Part shown: in pieces, positions 1-7,895 of the stretch
Position numbering within the stretch: position 1 is the first letter of the stretch
Layout of the letters: every line of letters begins with the position of its first letter
From: Halomonas sp. YLGW01
Lineage (GTDB): Bacteria; Pseudomonadota; Gammaproteobacteria; Pseudomonadales; Halomonadaceae
NCBI RefSeq assembly: GCF_014840935.1
Contig: NZ_CP062005.1
Span: forward strand, 3,286,001 to 3,350,000
Reading direction: 5' to 3'
Length of the DNA stretch: 64,000 bases
Program-made: the position numbers and the translations under genes
Notes under the pieces: model-generated
What the model saw: only the letters and a program-made list of their open reading frames with translations
Told to the model about the DNA's origin: nothing
The model's database searches: none

Positions 1-207
1 CTCATAGGCGATGGTGGCACCGACTTCCTGCTGGCTGGTCTCGTAGCCCAGGGCGGTGAGCAGCTCGGCGGTGAGCTGAGTCTTGACGGTGACGCCCGGC
101 CAGGACGGTGTCGCGAAGCGGATCTCGGCGCTCTCGGCGGCGGAGGCGACGGCCGGCAGCAGCGCCAGCGGAGCGGCCACGAGGCCGCCGGCGAGGATGC
201 GAGTCAT
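1..207 (-). CDS. Glycine betaine-type ABC substrate-binding protein, N-terminal part
   Basis: The gene starts at an ATG whose complement is 205-207 and runs off the left edge, leaving 69 residues. It opens with a signal peptide ending near VASA-A, then EIRFATPSWPGVTVKT. The block WPGVTVK is shared with the four complete betaine-type binding proteins in this window (25781, 29855, 39658, 56363). These periplasmic proteins hand glycine betaine, choline, carnitine or relatives to an ABC permease. It looks closest to the 39658 protein (both have TSQQEV shortly after the WPGVTVK block). Substrate cannot be told from this fragment. Confidence 0.85.
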   Translation of the reverse strand, partial: MTRILAGGLVAAPLALLPAVASAAESAEIRFATPSWPGVTVKTQLTAELLTALGYETSQQEVGATIAYE

Positions 208-380
208 GGGACGGTTAGCATTGTTCAAGGGGATGATCCTTGGCAGGTCATGCCATGAATGGGTTCGCCAATACGCTACGCACCTCTACCGTTAAAAGAA
301 TAAACGCCCCGGACCAGCCGGAGCGTTGGAGGGGCGGAGGGCCGCGCACGACGCGGCCCCCATGCCGATCGGTCACCGCC

Positions 381-914
381 TCAATCGCCGATGCTGGCCA
401 GGCGCGCGGCCTCGACGATCTCGATCCAGTAGCCGTCGACGTCCTTGACGAAGACCACGTCCTTCATCTTGCCCTGATCGGAGCGCTTGATGAACTCGAC
501 CTCGTTGGCATCGAACCAGGCCTCCGCGGCGTCCAGGTCCGGCACCGAGAAGCAGATGTGGCCGAAGCCCTGGGGCTCGGCGTTGCCGTCGTGGTAGGCG
601 AAGTCTTCCTGGTCCTCGGTGCCCCAGTTGTGGGTCAGCTCGAGCAGGCCCTTCTGGCTGAAGGTCCAGACGGTGCGCTCGCCGGTATTCTCGGGCACCC
701 GGTCGCCGTCCTCGAGCCGCGCCAGGAAGTACAGCGAGAAACCCAGCTCCTCGAAGTCCAGCTTGCGCAGCACGCGCATGCCGAACACCCGGGTATAGAA
801 GGCCAGCGACTTCGCCGGATCCTTGACCCGCAGCATGGTGTGGTTGAGGCGAAAGCCCTGGGATTCGGCGGTCGGTGCCTGGACGCCGGGATGCTGTTCT
901 CCGGTAAAGCTCAT
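381..914 (-). CDS. gloA: Lactoylglutathione lyase (glyoxalase I)
   Basis: 177 residues, the length of the longer (human, yeast, Pseudomonas) glyoxalase I class. It isomerises the methylglyoxal-glutathione hemithioacetal to S-lactoylglutathione in the cytoplasm. The two VOC half-domains supply the metal ligands in the expected order: H25 (LNHTML), E92 (LLELTHN), H119 (GFGHICF) and E165 (YWIEIVEA). Family motifs AFYTRVFGM and FSQKGLLELTHNWG are present. It stands alone, convergent with nothing and divergent from the NlpC/P60 gene. A GGGCCGCG/CGCGGCCC hairpin (339-359) lies downstream but lacks a T-run. Confidence 0.93.
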   Translation of the reverse strand: MSFTGEQHPGVQAPTAESQGFRLNHTMLRVKDPAKSLAFYTRVFGMRVLRKLDFEELGFSLYFLARLEDGDRVPENTGERTVWTFSQKGLLELTHNWGTEDQEDFAYHDGNAEPQGFGHICFSVPDLDAAEAWFDANEVEFIKRSDQGKMKDVVFVKDVDGYWIEIVEAARLASIGD

Positions 915-1032
915 GAGACCTCCATTGCGGTCGTATACGGTGTGCTATGGTCAGATAGATGCGCCTGAGGCCGGTGCTTTTCAAGGCCTCGGCCTCTTGC
1001 CACGCATCCGCCCCAGGCTCGGGACCCTCGCC

Positions 1033-1566
1033 ATGATGCCCATCGCCTCGCTCTTCAGACACGCCCGGCACGCGCCGTCCCGGCTCCGCCAGGCACGGCC
1101 GCGGCGACGGGCGGCCCTGTCGCTCGTATTGGCGACCGTGACGCTGCTCGCCGGCTGCGCCGGCCCCAGGCTCGCCACCGATGATCATGCCGCCGGGCTT
1201 TCCATCGAGCGGCTGCTGGTGCTCGACCAGGCGCGAGAGGCCCTCGGCACCCCCTATCGCTGGGGCGGCGCCTCGTCCGGCGGACTCGACTGCTCGGGGC
1301 TGGTACTGGTCAGCTACCGCGCCGCGGGGCTCAGGGTGCCGCGCACCGCCGATGCCCAGTATCGGGCCCTGCCTCCCATCGAGGCCGCGCGCCCCGGGGA
1401 TCTTCTGTTCTTCGGCCGCGGCAGCCGCGCCAGCCATGTGGGCATCTATGCCGGCGACGGCCGCATGATCCATGCGCCGGGGCGCGGGCGGGCGGTCACT
1501 ACCACCGCCCTCGAGCTGGACTACTGGCAGGAGCGCTTCCTGGGCGCCGCCGCGCCGGCGCCCTGA
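1033..1566 (+). CDS. NlpC/P60 family lipoprotein (peptidoglycan endopeptidase)
   Basis: 177 residues from the first ATG of a double ATG (1033, 1036). A twin-Arg-rich start and hydrophobic stretch lead to the lipobox LLAGC with lipidated Cys42, so it is an envelope lipoprotein. The C-terminal NlpC/P60 papain-like domain has the catalytic Cys87 (LDCSGLVLVSY), His135 (ASHVGIY) and a third polar residue near His147 (MIHAPG). The family cleaves D-Glu-mDAP bonds in cell-wall peptides; this size matches Spr/MepS- and NlpC-type proteins. The open frame extends upstream to 823 across the gloA promoter, but only the 1033 start gives a sensible signal peptide. Confidence 0.88.
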   Translation: MMPIASLFRHARHAPSRLRQARPRRRAALSLVLATVTLLAGCAGPRLATDDHAAGLSIERLLVLDQAREALGTPYRWGGASSGGLDCSGLVLVSYRAAGLRVPRTADAQYRALPPIEAARPGDLLFFGRGSRASHVGIYAGDGRMIHAPGRGRAVTTTALELDYWQERFLGAAAPAP

Positions 1567-1709
1567 GGCGACGCCCGCGTCTGGCTATCTGTTAGCACAT
1601 AAGCTTATGGGAAATCGGCTTATCCAGGTGCCTTGTTTCCGGGCCGCCTCGTCCTGATATAGAGGAAGGAGACATCATCAGATGTTCATCTGCTAACAAG
1701 GAGGACAGC

Positions 1710-2348
1710 ATGGCCCTGCAACTTGGCGATATCGCCCCGGACTTCACCCAGGACAGCACCGATGGCCCGATCCACTTCCACGAGTGGGCCGGCGACAACT
1801 GGGTGATCCTGTTCTCGCACCCGAAGGACTTCACGCCGGTCTGCACCACCGAGCTTGGCGAGGTCTCGCGCCTCAAGCCCGAGTTCGACAAGCGTAACGT
1901 CAAGGCGATCGGCCTATCGGTGGATCCCCTCGAGGATCACAAGGCCTGGGTCGGCGACATCCAGGAGACTCAGGGGCAGGCGCTGAACTTCCCGCTGCTG
2001 GCCGATGCCGACCGCAAGGTCAGCGACCTGTACGGCATGATCCACCCCAACGCCAACGACACCCTGACGGTGCGCAGTGTCTTCATCATCGACCCCAACA
2101 AGAAGCTGCGCCTGACCCTAACCTACCCGGCCAGCACCGGGCGCAACTTCGACGAGATCCTGCGGGTGATCGACAGCCTGCAGCTGACCGACGGCTACAA
2201 GGTGGCCACGCCGGTCAACTGGCGCGACGGCGATGACTGCATCATCGTGCCCGCGATCAGCAACGAGGAGGCCAAGACCCTCTTCCCGCAGGGCTGGGAT
2301 GAGCAGAAGCCCTACCTGCGCGTCACCAAGCAGCCCAACAAGGGCTGA
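1710..2348 (+). CDS. 1-Cys type peroxiredoxin (Prx6 family)
   Basis: 212 residues. Thiol peroxidase that reduces hydrogen peroxide and organic hydroperoxides in the cytoplasm. The peroxidatic Cys45 lies in HPKDFTPVCTTE, the Prx6-type active site. The long C-terminal arm with TPVNW and DDCIIVP is characteristic of the 1-Cys/Prx6 class; Cys177 is in that arm, so an additional disulfide cannot be excluded. A strong ribosome site (AAGGAGG, 1698-1704) precedes the ATG. Monocistronic, followed by a terminator hairpin at 2394-2426. Confidence 0.93.
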   Translation: MALQLGDIAPDFTQDSTDGPIHFHEWAGDNWVILFSHPKDFTPVCTTELGEVSRLKPEFDKRNVKAIGLSVDPLEDHKAWVGDIQETQGQALNFPLLADADRKVSDLYGMIHPNANDTLTVRSVFIIDPNKKLRLTLTYPASTGRNFDEILRVIDSLQLTDGYKVATPVNWRDGDDCIIVPAISNEEAKTLFPQGWDEQKPYLRVTKQPNKG

Positions 2349-2393
2349 GGCGTGCCCCGGGCCCGCCCGGGCCTCTGCGCCGACCATCAGGCC

Positions 2394-2426
2394 AAGGCCG
2401 TCGCCCTCCCGGGGCGGCGGCCTTTG
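2394..2426 (+). terminator. Rho-independent-type hairpin after the peroxiredoxin gene
   Basis: The stem AAGGCCGTCGCC pairs with GGCGGCGGCCTT with one G-T wobble, then a short T-run (TTTGT). It sits 46 bases past the peroxiredoxin stop and before the ABC transporter operon. Confidence 0.65.
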
Positions 2427-2527
2427 TCGTCCATAAGGTTATAAGTAAATCGTTTTACCAGAACTTTCCGACCCAAGGACTCAGCCGATATGATCGGCGG
2501 CCATCCCACGCCTTGCGGAGACTGCTC

Positions 2528-3601
2528 ATGTTTCGCCTCACCCGCCAACTGCGCGCCCTGGCCCTTGCCCTGCTGGCCCTGCCCGGCCTGGCCCAGGCTC
2601 AGGCCCCTTCCCAAGATCAGGATGACATCACTACCCTGCAGGTCGGTTACATGCCGATCCTGCCGGTCGCGCAGCTGTTCGTCATGGAAGGCGAAGGCTG
2701 GACCGAAGAGACGGGCCTCGAGCTGGAGCTGACCCGTTTCTCCAGCGGCCCGGCCATGGTTCAGGCGCTGGCATCCGGCGAGCTGGATGTCATGTACTTC
2801 GGCATCGGTCCCGCCATGGTGGCCCGCGCCAACGGCGTGCCGATCAAGGTGCTCGCCGCCAGTATCAAGGAGCAGATCGGCCTGGTGGCCCGCGGCGACT
2901 TCGCCGGCGCGTTCGAGAACGCCACCGCCCAGGAGGCCATCGCCCGCTTCACCGAGACCCAGGGCCGCAAGCCCAAGATCGCCACCTTCCCCAAGGGCTC
3001 GGTGCCGGACACCGTGCTGCGTTACTACCTGACTCAGCAACTGGGCATCTCGCTGGATAGCGTGGACATCGTCGCCATGGGCGCCGACCGGGTCCAGCAG
3101 GCGCTGCTGGCCGGCGCCGTGGATGCCGCCTCGATCCTCGAGCCGATCCTGACCACGGTGCAGGAACGCGACGCCAGCGCCCGCGTCGTCGCCCGCGGCG
3201 GCGACATGCTGCCCAACCAGCCCGGCGCCGTGCTGGCCGCCCGGGAGAGCGTGCTCGCGGATGCCCCCGAGGCCATGCAGCGGCTGATGACGCTGCACAT
3301 CCGCGCCACCGAGATGCTCCTCGACGATCCCGAGCGCGCCGCACCCCACGTTCGCGAGTTCGTCGGCAAGCGCCTGGTGCCGCTGTCAACCGTCGAGGCC
3401 GCCCTGCGCTCGCCGTCGTCCAACTACCTGAGCGATCCGCACGCGATCCTCGAGGCGACCCGGGTGATGCGCGACTTCCAACTCGATAACGGCACCCTGC
3501 GCCAGTCGGTGGATATCGAGGCGCTGTTCGACACCGGCCTGTATGACGCGGCCAGCGCCGCACTGGCCAAGGGCAACGACGCCGAGACCGACGCGCCGTG
3601 A
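2528..3601 (+). CDS. NitT/TauT-type ABC transporter substrate-binding protein
   Basis: 357 residues. The frame is open from a TTG at 2513, but GGAG at 2517-2520 lies 7 bases before the ATG at 2528, which also gives a clean signal peptide ending LAQA-QA. The mature protein has the NMT1/SsuA/TauA layout: TLQVGYMPILPVAQLFVMEG at the start, then LASGELDVMYFGIGPAM and FPKGSVPDTVLRYYL. It is the first gene of a binding protein-permease-ATPase operon with 4- and 13-base overlaps. The family carries sulfonates, taurine, nitrate or thiamine precursors; the substrate here is unknown, although a DsrE-like gene downstream leaves a sulfur compound possible. Confidence 0.88.
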   Translation: MFRLTRQLRALALALLALPGLAQAQAPSQDQDDITTLQVGYMPILPVAQLFVMEGEGWTEETGLELELTRFSSGPAMVQALASGELDVMYFGIGPAMVARANGVPIKVLAASIKEQIGLVARGDFAGAFENATAQEAIARFTETQGRKPKIATFPKGSVPDTVLRYYLTQQLGISLDSVDIVAMGADRVQQALLAGAVDAASILEPILTTVQERDASARVVARGGDMLPNQPGAVLAARESVLADAPEAMQRLMTLHIRATEMLLDDPERAAPHVREFVGKRLVPLSTVEAALRSPSSNYLSDPHAILEATRVMRDFQLDNGTLRQSVDIEALFDTGLYDAASAALAKGNDAETDAP

Positions 3602-4359
3602 GTGGCCTGTCGCGCCCCCGCCGTCTGCTGATCAGCGCCCTGGGGCTCTCAGGCTTCATCGCCCTGTGGGAGGCGAGCCTGCGCGCCGGCCTGCTGCCGG
3701 GCAACCTGGTGCCGCTGCCGTCGGGCATTCCCGGCGTCTTCTGGGCGGAGATCGCCGACGGCATCTGGTTCGAGGTGGTGCGCTCCAGCCTGTCGCACTA
3801 CGGCGTCGGTGTGGCGATCGGCTCGCTGCTGGGCATCGCGGTCGGCGTCGGGGCCGCCCTGGCACCGACCTTCAATGCCCTGCACGCCTGGCTCGCCCGG
3901 CTGCTGCGCCCGATCCCGCCACTGGCCTGGATTCCGTTCGCCATCATCTGGTTCGGCGTCAATCCCACCGCGGCCGCCTTCATCATCAGCATCGGCGTGT
4001 TCTGGATCAATTACTTCACCAGCTACAGCGCGGTTCGCGCCGTGGACCCGGGCTATGACGAGGTCGCCATCGCCTTCGGCCAGACGCGCTTCGTGGATCG
4101 CCTGGCCAAGGTCAGCCTGCCGGCCGCGGCGCCGGGCATCCTCGGCGGCCTGCGGGCCGGCCTCGGCCAGGGCTGGATGACGGTGGTCGCCGCCGAGCTG
4201 TTCGGCATTCCCGGCATCGGCCAGCGCATGATGGAGGCCTCGGGCCTCCTGGCCACCGACATCGTGGTGGTCTACATGCTGACCATCGCCGGGCTCTATG
4301 CGCTGTTTGATGCGCTCTTCATGGTCCTGCAACGGAGGATGCTGCGGTGGCAACCCTGA
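3598..4359 (+). CDS. NitT/TauT-type ABC transporter permease
   Basis: 253 residues, starting at a GTG that overlaps the TGA of the binding-protein gene (GTGA, 4 bases). About six membrane segments are visible, for example VAIGSLLGIAVGVGAAL and AAFIISIGVFWINYF. The cytoplasmic EAA-like loop (DEVAIAFGQTRFVDRLAKVSLPAAAPGILGGLR, given here by its key residues EVA-AFG-P-A-P-GLR) matches SsuC/TauC-type permeases. Paired with the ATPase at 4347. Confidence 0.9.
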   Translation: MSGLSRPRRLLISALGLSGFIALWEASLRAGLLPGNLVPLPSGIPGVFWAEIADGIWFEVVRSSLSHYGVGVAIGSLLGIAVGVGAALAPTFNALHAWLARLLRPIPPLAWIPFAIIWFGVNPTAAAFIISIGVFWINYFTSYSAVRAVDPGYDEVAIAFGQTRFVDRLAKVSLPAAAPGILGGLRAGLGQGWMTVVAAELFGIPGIGQRMMEASGLLATDIVVVYMLTIAGLYALFDALFMVLQRRMLRWQP

Positions 4360-5168
4360 GCGACTCTCCCTCGACGAACACCGACCCCTCTGCCGTGCTC
4401 AGCGCGCGAGGCGTCAGCCTCGGCTTCGATGGCACCACCATCCTCGATGGTGTCGATCTCGACGTCGCACCCCGGGAGTTCGTCGCCGTGGTCGGCGCCT
4501 CCGGGGTCGGCAAGTCGACCCTGCTGCGCGCCCTGGCCGGGCTGATCGCGCCCCGCCGGGGCCGGGTCGAGATTCCCGCAGGCAACAGCGCCGATACCCG
4601 CGCCTGGTCGATGGTCTTCCAGGCCCCCAGGCTCTTCCCCTGGCGCCGGGTGCGCGCCAACGTCGAGCTGGGCCTCGAGGGCCTGGCACTGTCGAAGGCT
4701 CAGCGCCGTGAACGCGCCCTCGAACCTCTCTCCCTGGTCGGGCTCGACGGCTACGCCGAGCGTTGGCCGCATACCCTCTCCGGCGGCCAGCAGCAACGGG
4801 TGGGCATCGCCCGCGCCCTGGCGGTGCGGCCCCGAGTGCTGTTCATGGACGAGCCCTTCTCGGCGCTGGATGCCATCACCCGCCGCCGCCTGCAGACCGA
4901 GCTCGGCGACCTGCGCCGCCGCAGCGAGGCGGCGATCGTCTTCGTCACCCACGACATCGAGGAGGCCGTGCTGCTGGCCGACCGGGTGCTGGTGCTGGGC
5001 GGTGGCCAGGGTGATGGACAGAATGATGGCCCCGCCGGCGTGGCAGACCTGATCGACATCGCGCTGCCCCTTGAGGAAAGGCGCGAGCACCCCGGCTTCG
5101 CCGAGTCCGTACAGGCCATCGAGCGCCTGATCGGTTCCCGGCAAGCCCCGGCGGCGGCATCCGCCTGA
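4347..5168 (+). CDS. NitT/TauT-type ABC transporter ATP-binding protein
   Basis: 273 residues from a GTG preceded by GGAGG at 4335-4338; it overlaps the permease gene by 13 bases. All ABC motifs are present: Walker A GASGVGKST (residues 50-58), Q-loop VFQAPRLFPWR, signature LSGGQQQR (144-151), Walker B VLFMDEP (E169) and the switch His202 (VTHD). FPWR after the Q-loop is typical of the SsuB/TauB group. It energises the permease at the inner membrane face. Confidence 0.93.
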   Translation: MATLSDSPSTNTDPSAVLSARGVSLGFDGTTILDGVDLDVAPREFVAVVGASGVGKSTLLRALAGLIAPRRGRVEIPAGNSADTRAWSMVFQAPRLFPWRRVRANVELGLEGLALSKAQRRERALEPLSLVGLDGYAERWPHTLSGGQQQRVGIARALAVRPRVLFMDEPFSALDAITRRRLQTELGDLRRRSEAAIVFVTHDIEEAVLLADRVLVLGGGQGDGQNDGPAGVADLIDIALPLEERREHPGFAESVQAIERLIGSRQAPAAASA

Positions 5169-5205
5169 CCGGCCCTGTCTTACCGGCCCTGTCTTACCGG
5201 CCCCG
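5168..5205 (+). repeat. 14-base tandem repeat, 2.7 copies
   Basis: The unit ACCGGCCCTGTCTT is repeated exactly twice (5168-5181, 5182-5195) and a third partial copy follows. It begins at the stop codon of the ABC ATPase. Similar 11-15 base tandem repeats lie at other gene boundaries in this window. Confidence 0.9.
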
Positions 5206-5256
5206 GCGCGTCCAAGGCACCCGCCTCACGTTTTCCACAGGATCAGGAGTCTCACC

Positions 5257-5559
5257 ATGTCGACGCTAAAAGTGCTGCTGCACGCCCCCACCCCCGGCGC
5301 CCTGACTCGGGCCCGGCGCAATGCCGTCAACCTGCTGGCCGCACGCCCCGACACCGAAGTGCTGATCGTTGCCAACGGCGGCGGCGTGGCGGCGGCACTG
5401 GAGACGCCCGATGCGGCCACCGACCCGCTGCTGCGGCTGTGCCGCAATTCGCTGGCGGCCCAGGGACTCGAGAACACGGCGGGCCTTGGCGAAGTCGAAG
5501 CGGCCGTGGTGACCCTCGCCGAGCACCAGGTCGCGGGCTGGGCCTATATCCGCTGCTGA
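5257..5559 (+). CDS. DsrE-family-like small protein
   Basis: 100 residues with a DsrE/DsrF-like alpha-beta pattern: LKVLLHAPTPGALTRARRNA, then TEVLIVANGGGVAAAL, then LCRNSLAAQGL with Cys62, and a C-terminal AGWAYIRC ending in Cys100. Related proteins relay sulfur or act in sulfur oxidation through a conserved cysteine at the position of Cys62; many are of unknown role. A good ribosome site (AGGAG, 5244-5248) precedes the ATG. It follows the NitT/TauT transporter by 88 bases including a repeat, so co-transcription is possible but not shown. Confidence 0.65.
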   Translation: MSTLKVLLHAPTPGALTRARRNAVNLLAARPDTEVLIVANGGGVAAALETPDAATDPLLRLCRNSLAAQGLENTAGLGEVEAAVVTLAEHQVAGWAYIRC

Positions 5560-5586
5560 GCAGAAAAGACAGGCATCGCGGTCTGC

Positions 5587-5603
5587 CTTAAGCCGGCGTT
5601 AAG
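5587..5603 (+). promoter_or_regulatory. PmrA/QseB-like direct-repeat box
   Basis: CTTAAG-CCGGC-GTTAAG gives two TTAAG half-sites 11 bases apart, the arrangement bound by PmrA/QseB-type OmpR-family regulators. It ends 44 bases before the ATG at 5648, and a possible -10 (CACTAT, 5616-5621) follows. The operon it precedes encodes an OmpR-family regulator. A matching box lies at 12307-12323. The sequence is seen; binding is inferred. Confidence 0.6.
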
Positions 5604-5647
5604 CCAGCCTGACCACACTATCGGGGAAGCTCCTGGAGGCGACCCCG

Positions 5648-6376
5648 ATGCCCTGCTCCCACGTTCAGCCCGACATCCATGTCCAGCCCGACGCACGCAT
5701 CCTGCCCGATGCCCGCCGCCCCGGCGTGTCTCTCCCCTTTTTCCCCCTCGATGCCGCCGACTCGCCGGCCGCGGCGCCGCTGGCCTGGCAGCTTGCCGAG
5801 AACCGGCGCCAGCAGGCGGCGCTCGAGCGCCTGATCGGCGAGCGCTTCGCCAGCGACCATGGGGCACGCATCAGCCACTTTCTGCCGCGCCTCGCCGGGC
5901 TCTGGCAGGGCGAGTGCCCCCAGGCCGCGGTCGGCGCCCAGAGCGCCGATGTGGGTACCCTGTTCCTCGAGACCTACCTGGATCGCCCCATCGAGGCGCT
6001 CCTCGACGAGGCCTTCGGTCAGCCGGTATCCCGCGACGGCATCGTCGAGATCGGCAACCTGGCCTGTGCCCGCCCGGGGCTCTATCGTCCCCTGATCCTG
6101 CACCTGATCGAACAGCTGTACGACGAAGGCCACGCCTGGCTGGTCTTCACCGCCACCCCGGCGGTGCGCAACGGCTTTCGCCGCTTGGGGCTGTCCGCGA
6201 GCCCCCTGGCGCTGGCCGACCCGGCGTGCCTGCCACCAGCCAGTCGGGCGGCCTGGGGCCGCTACTATGATCTCGTGCCCTGGGTGATGGGCGGCTCGCT
6301 GACGCTGGCCCATGCCCAGCTCGCCTCCCAGGGCCTGTTGCCGTCCCAGGCCGAGGAGAACGCCCATGTCCGCTGA
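5648..6376 (+). CDS. Thermostable-hemolysin family protein (GNAT-like)
   Basis: 242 residues. The central part carries the family hallmarks: GTLFLETYLDRPIEALL, then GIVEIGNLACA, then AWLVFTATPAVRNGFRRLGL, then WGRYYDLVPWVMGG. The family is named after the Vibrio delta-VPH hemolysin, but its fold is grouped with GNAT acyltransferases and LuxI-like synthases, so an acyl-transfer role is plausible. No signal peptide is visible. The first roughly 45 residues (HVQPDIHVQPDA) are poorly conserved in appearance. GGAGG at 5635-5639 supports the start. First gene of an operon; the ligase gene overlaps its end by 11 bases. Confidence 0.82.
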   Translation: MPCSHVQPDIHVQPDARILPDARRPGVSLPFFPLDAADSPAAAPLAWQLAENRRQQAALERLIGERFASDHGARISHFLPRLAGLWQGECPQAAVGAQSADVGTLFLETYLDRPIEALLDEAFGQPVSRDGIVEIGNLACARPGLYRPLILHLIEQLYDEGHAWLVFTATPAVRNGFRRLGLSASPLALADPACLPPASRAAWGRYYDLVPWVMGGSLTLAHAQLASQGLLPSQAEENAHVR

Positions 6377-7895
6377 GCATGAGCGGTTCTTCCTGGCGCT
6401 GGCGGCCCATGCCGCGCACCATCCCGGGCGCATCGCCCTGGAGGACGGCCGGGGCCGACTGAGCTTTGGCGAACTGCTCGCCGAGGTGGATCGCCGCCGT
6501 GCGCGGCTGGCGGCGTCAGGAGCCCAGCGCGTCGGCCTGGCGCTGGACAACGGCCTCGACTGGGCGCTGTGGGACCTCGCCCTGCTCCGCGACGAGCGGG
6601 TCGCGGTGCCGGTACCGGGCTTCTTCTCGGCCGCCCAGCGCCAGCACCTGGTGGCAAGCGCAGGGCTGGATGCCTGGATCGGCGCGGCCGATGAGGCGGC
6701 ATCACTCGGCTTCGCGTCGAGCGCCGATGGCGCCATCGCCACCCAAGCGGTCAGCAAGCCTCCCAAGATGCACCCGGGCACCGCCAAGATCACCTTCACC
6801 TCCGGCACCAGTGGCGCCCCCAAGGGCGTGTGTCTGGATAGCGCGGCCATGCTGCGGGTCGCCGAGAGCATCGCCGCGATCGTCACGCCCCTCGGCATCC
6901 GCCGTCACCTGGCCATGCTGCCCCTGGCGACCCTGCTCGAGAACATCGGCGGGCTCTATGTGCCGCTATGGCTCGGCGCCGGCTGCCACCTTCCGGACAC
7001 CGCGACGCTCGGCTGGCAGGGCGCCAGCGGCTTCTGCCCGCGCACCGCGATGGCCATCATCGAGGCCGTGAAGCCCCAGAGCCTGATCCTCGTGCCGCAG
7101 CTGCTGCAGGCCCTGCTGGCGGTGGCGCCCAAGGCCCCCGAGTGCCTGTCCTTCGTCGCCGTGGGCGGCGCCCGCCTCGCCCCGGCGCTGCTCTCGCGTG
7201 CAGGAGAGGCTGGCTGGCCGGTCTTCGAGGGCTACGGGCTCTCGGAGTGCGCCTCGGTGGTGTGCCTGAACCGCCCCGGCGAATCGGCTCGTGGCGTCGG
7301 CCGCCCGCTGCCCCATGCTGAGGTGCGCCTGTCCGAGGCCGGCGAGGTCGAGATCCGCGGTGCGACCATGCTCGGCTATCTGGGCGAGCCGCCCGCCGGC
7401 GCCTGGCATGCAAGCGGTGATCTGGGCCGCCTCGAACCGGGCCCGGAGGGCGAGCGGCTCCATCTCGACGGTCGCCGCCACGAGGTCTTCATCACCGCCT
7501 ACGGCCGCAACGTCGCCCCCCAGTGGGTCGAAGCGGAGCTCGTGCTGCAGCCGGTGATCGCCCAGGCCCTGGTGCACGGCGAGGCGCTGGATCACAACCG
7601 GGCGCTGATCGTGCCCCGGTATCCCGGCGCCGACGATGCCACCCTGAACGCGGCCATCTCCGCGGCCAATGCCCGGCTGCCCGACTATGCCCGGGTTCAC
7701 GCCTGGCGACGCGCGGCCCCCTTTACCCCGGCCAATGACCAGCTCACCGCCAATGGCCGGCTACGCCGCGGAGCCGTGCTCGCGTCCTACCGCGACTGGC
7801 TGACGGCCGAGGCCGACTCAACGGCCATGCCGACGTCATCGTCGACCGCTTCGCCTTCTCCCTCATCGCCCTCTACCACTGGAGCCGCCTCATGA
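6366..7895 (+). CDS. AMP-binding acyl-CoA/acyl-ACP ligase-like protein
   Basis: 509 residues from the ATG at 6366 (GAGGAG upstream), inside the end of the preceding gene. ANL-superfamily motifs: P-loop TFTSGTSGAPKGV, YGLSECASV, and DGRRHEVFITAYGRNVAPQWVEAEL at the hinge. Such enzymes activate a carboxylic acid as an acyl-adenylate and pass it to CoA or a carrier protein. Oddity: the C-terminal motif that normally carries the catalytic lysine reads LTANGRLRR, with Arg where Lys is expected. The last 25 residues are Ser/Thr/Pro-rich and probably unstructured. The next gene starts 4 bases before its end. Confidence 0.85.
   Translation: MSAEHERFFLALAAHAAHHPGRIALEDGRGRLSFGELLAEVDRRRARLAASGAQRVGLALDNGLDWALWDLALLRDERVAVPVPGFFSAAQRQHLVASAGLDAWIGAADEAASLGFASSADGAIATQAVSKPPKMHPGTAKITFTSGTSGAPKGVCLDSAAMLRVAESIAAIVTPLGIRRHLAMLPLATLLENIGGLYVPLWLGAGCHLPDTATLGWQGASGFCPRTAMAIIEAVKPQSLILVPQLLQALLAVAPKAPECLSFVAVGGARLAPALLSRAGEAGWPVFEGYGLSECASVVCLNRPGESARGVGRPLPHAEVRLSEAGEVEIRGATMLGYLGEPPAGAWHASGDLGRLEPGPEGERLHLDGRRHEVFITAYGRNVAPQWVEAELVLQPVIAQALVHGEALDHNRALIVPRYPGADDATLNAAISAANARLPDYARVHAWRRAAPFTPANDQLTANGRLRRGAVLASYRDWLTAEADSTAMPTSSSTASPSPSSPSTTGAAS

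Noticed and set aside
339-359. GGGCCGCG/CGCGGCCC hairpin as the gloA terminator
   Set aside because: The stem is perfect but short and has no T-run on the minus strand; not enough for a terminator call.
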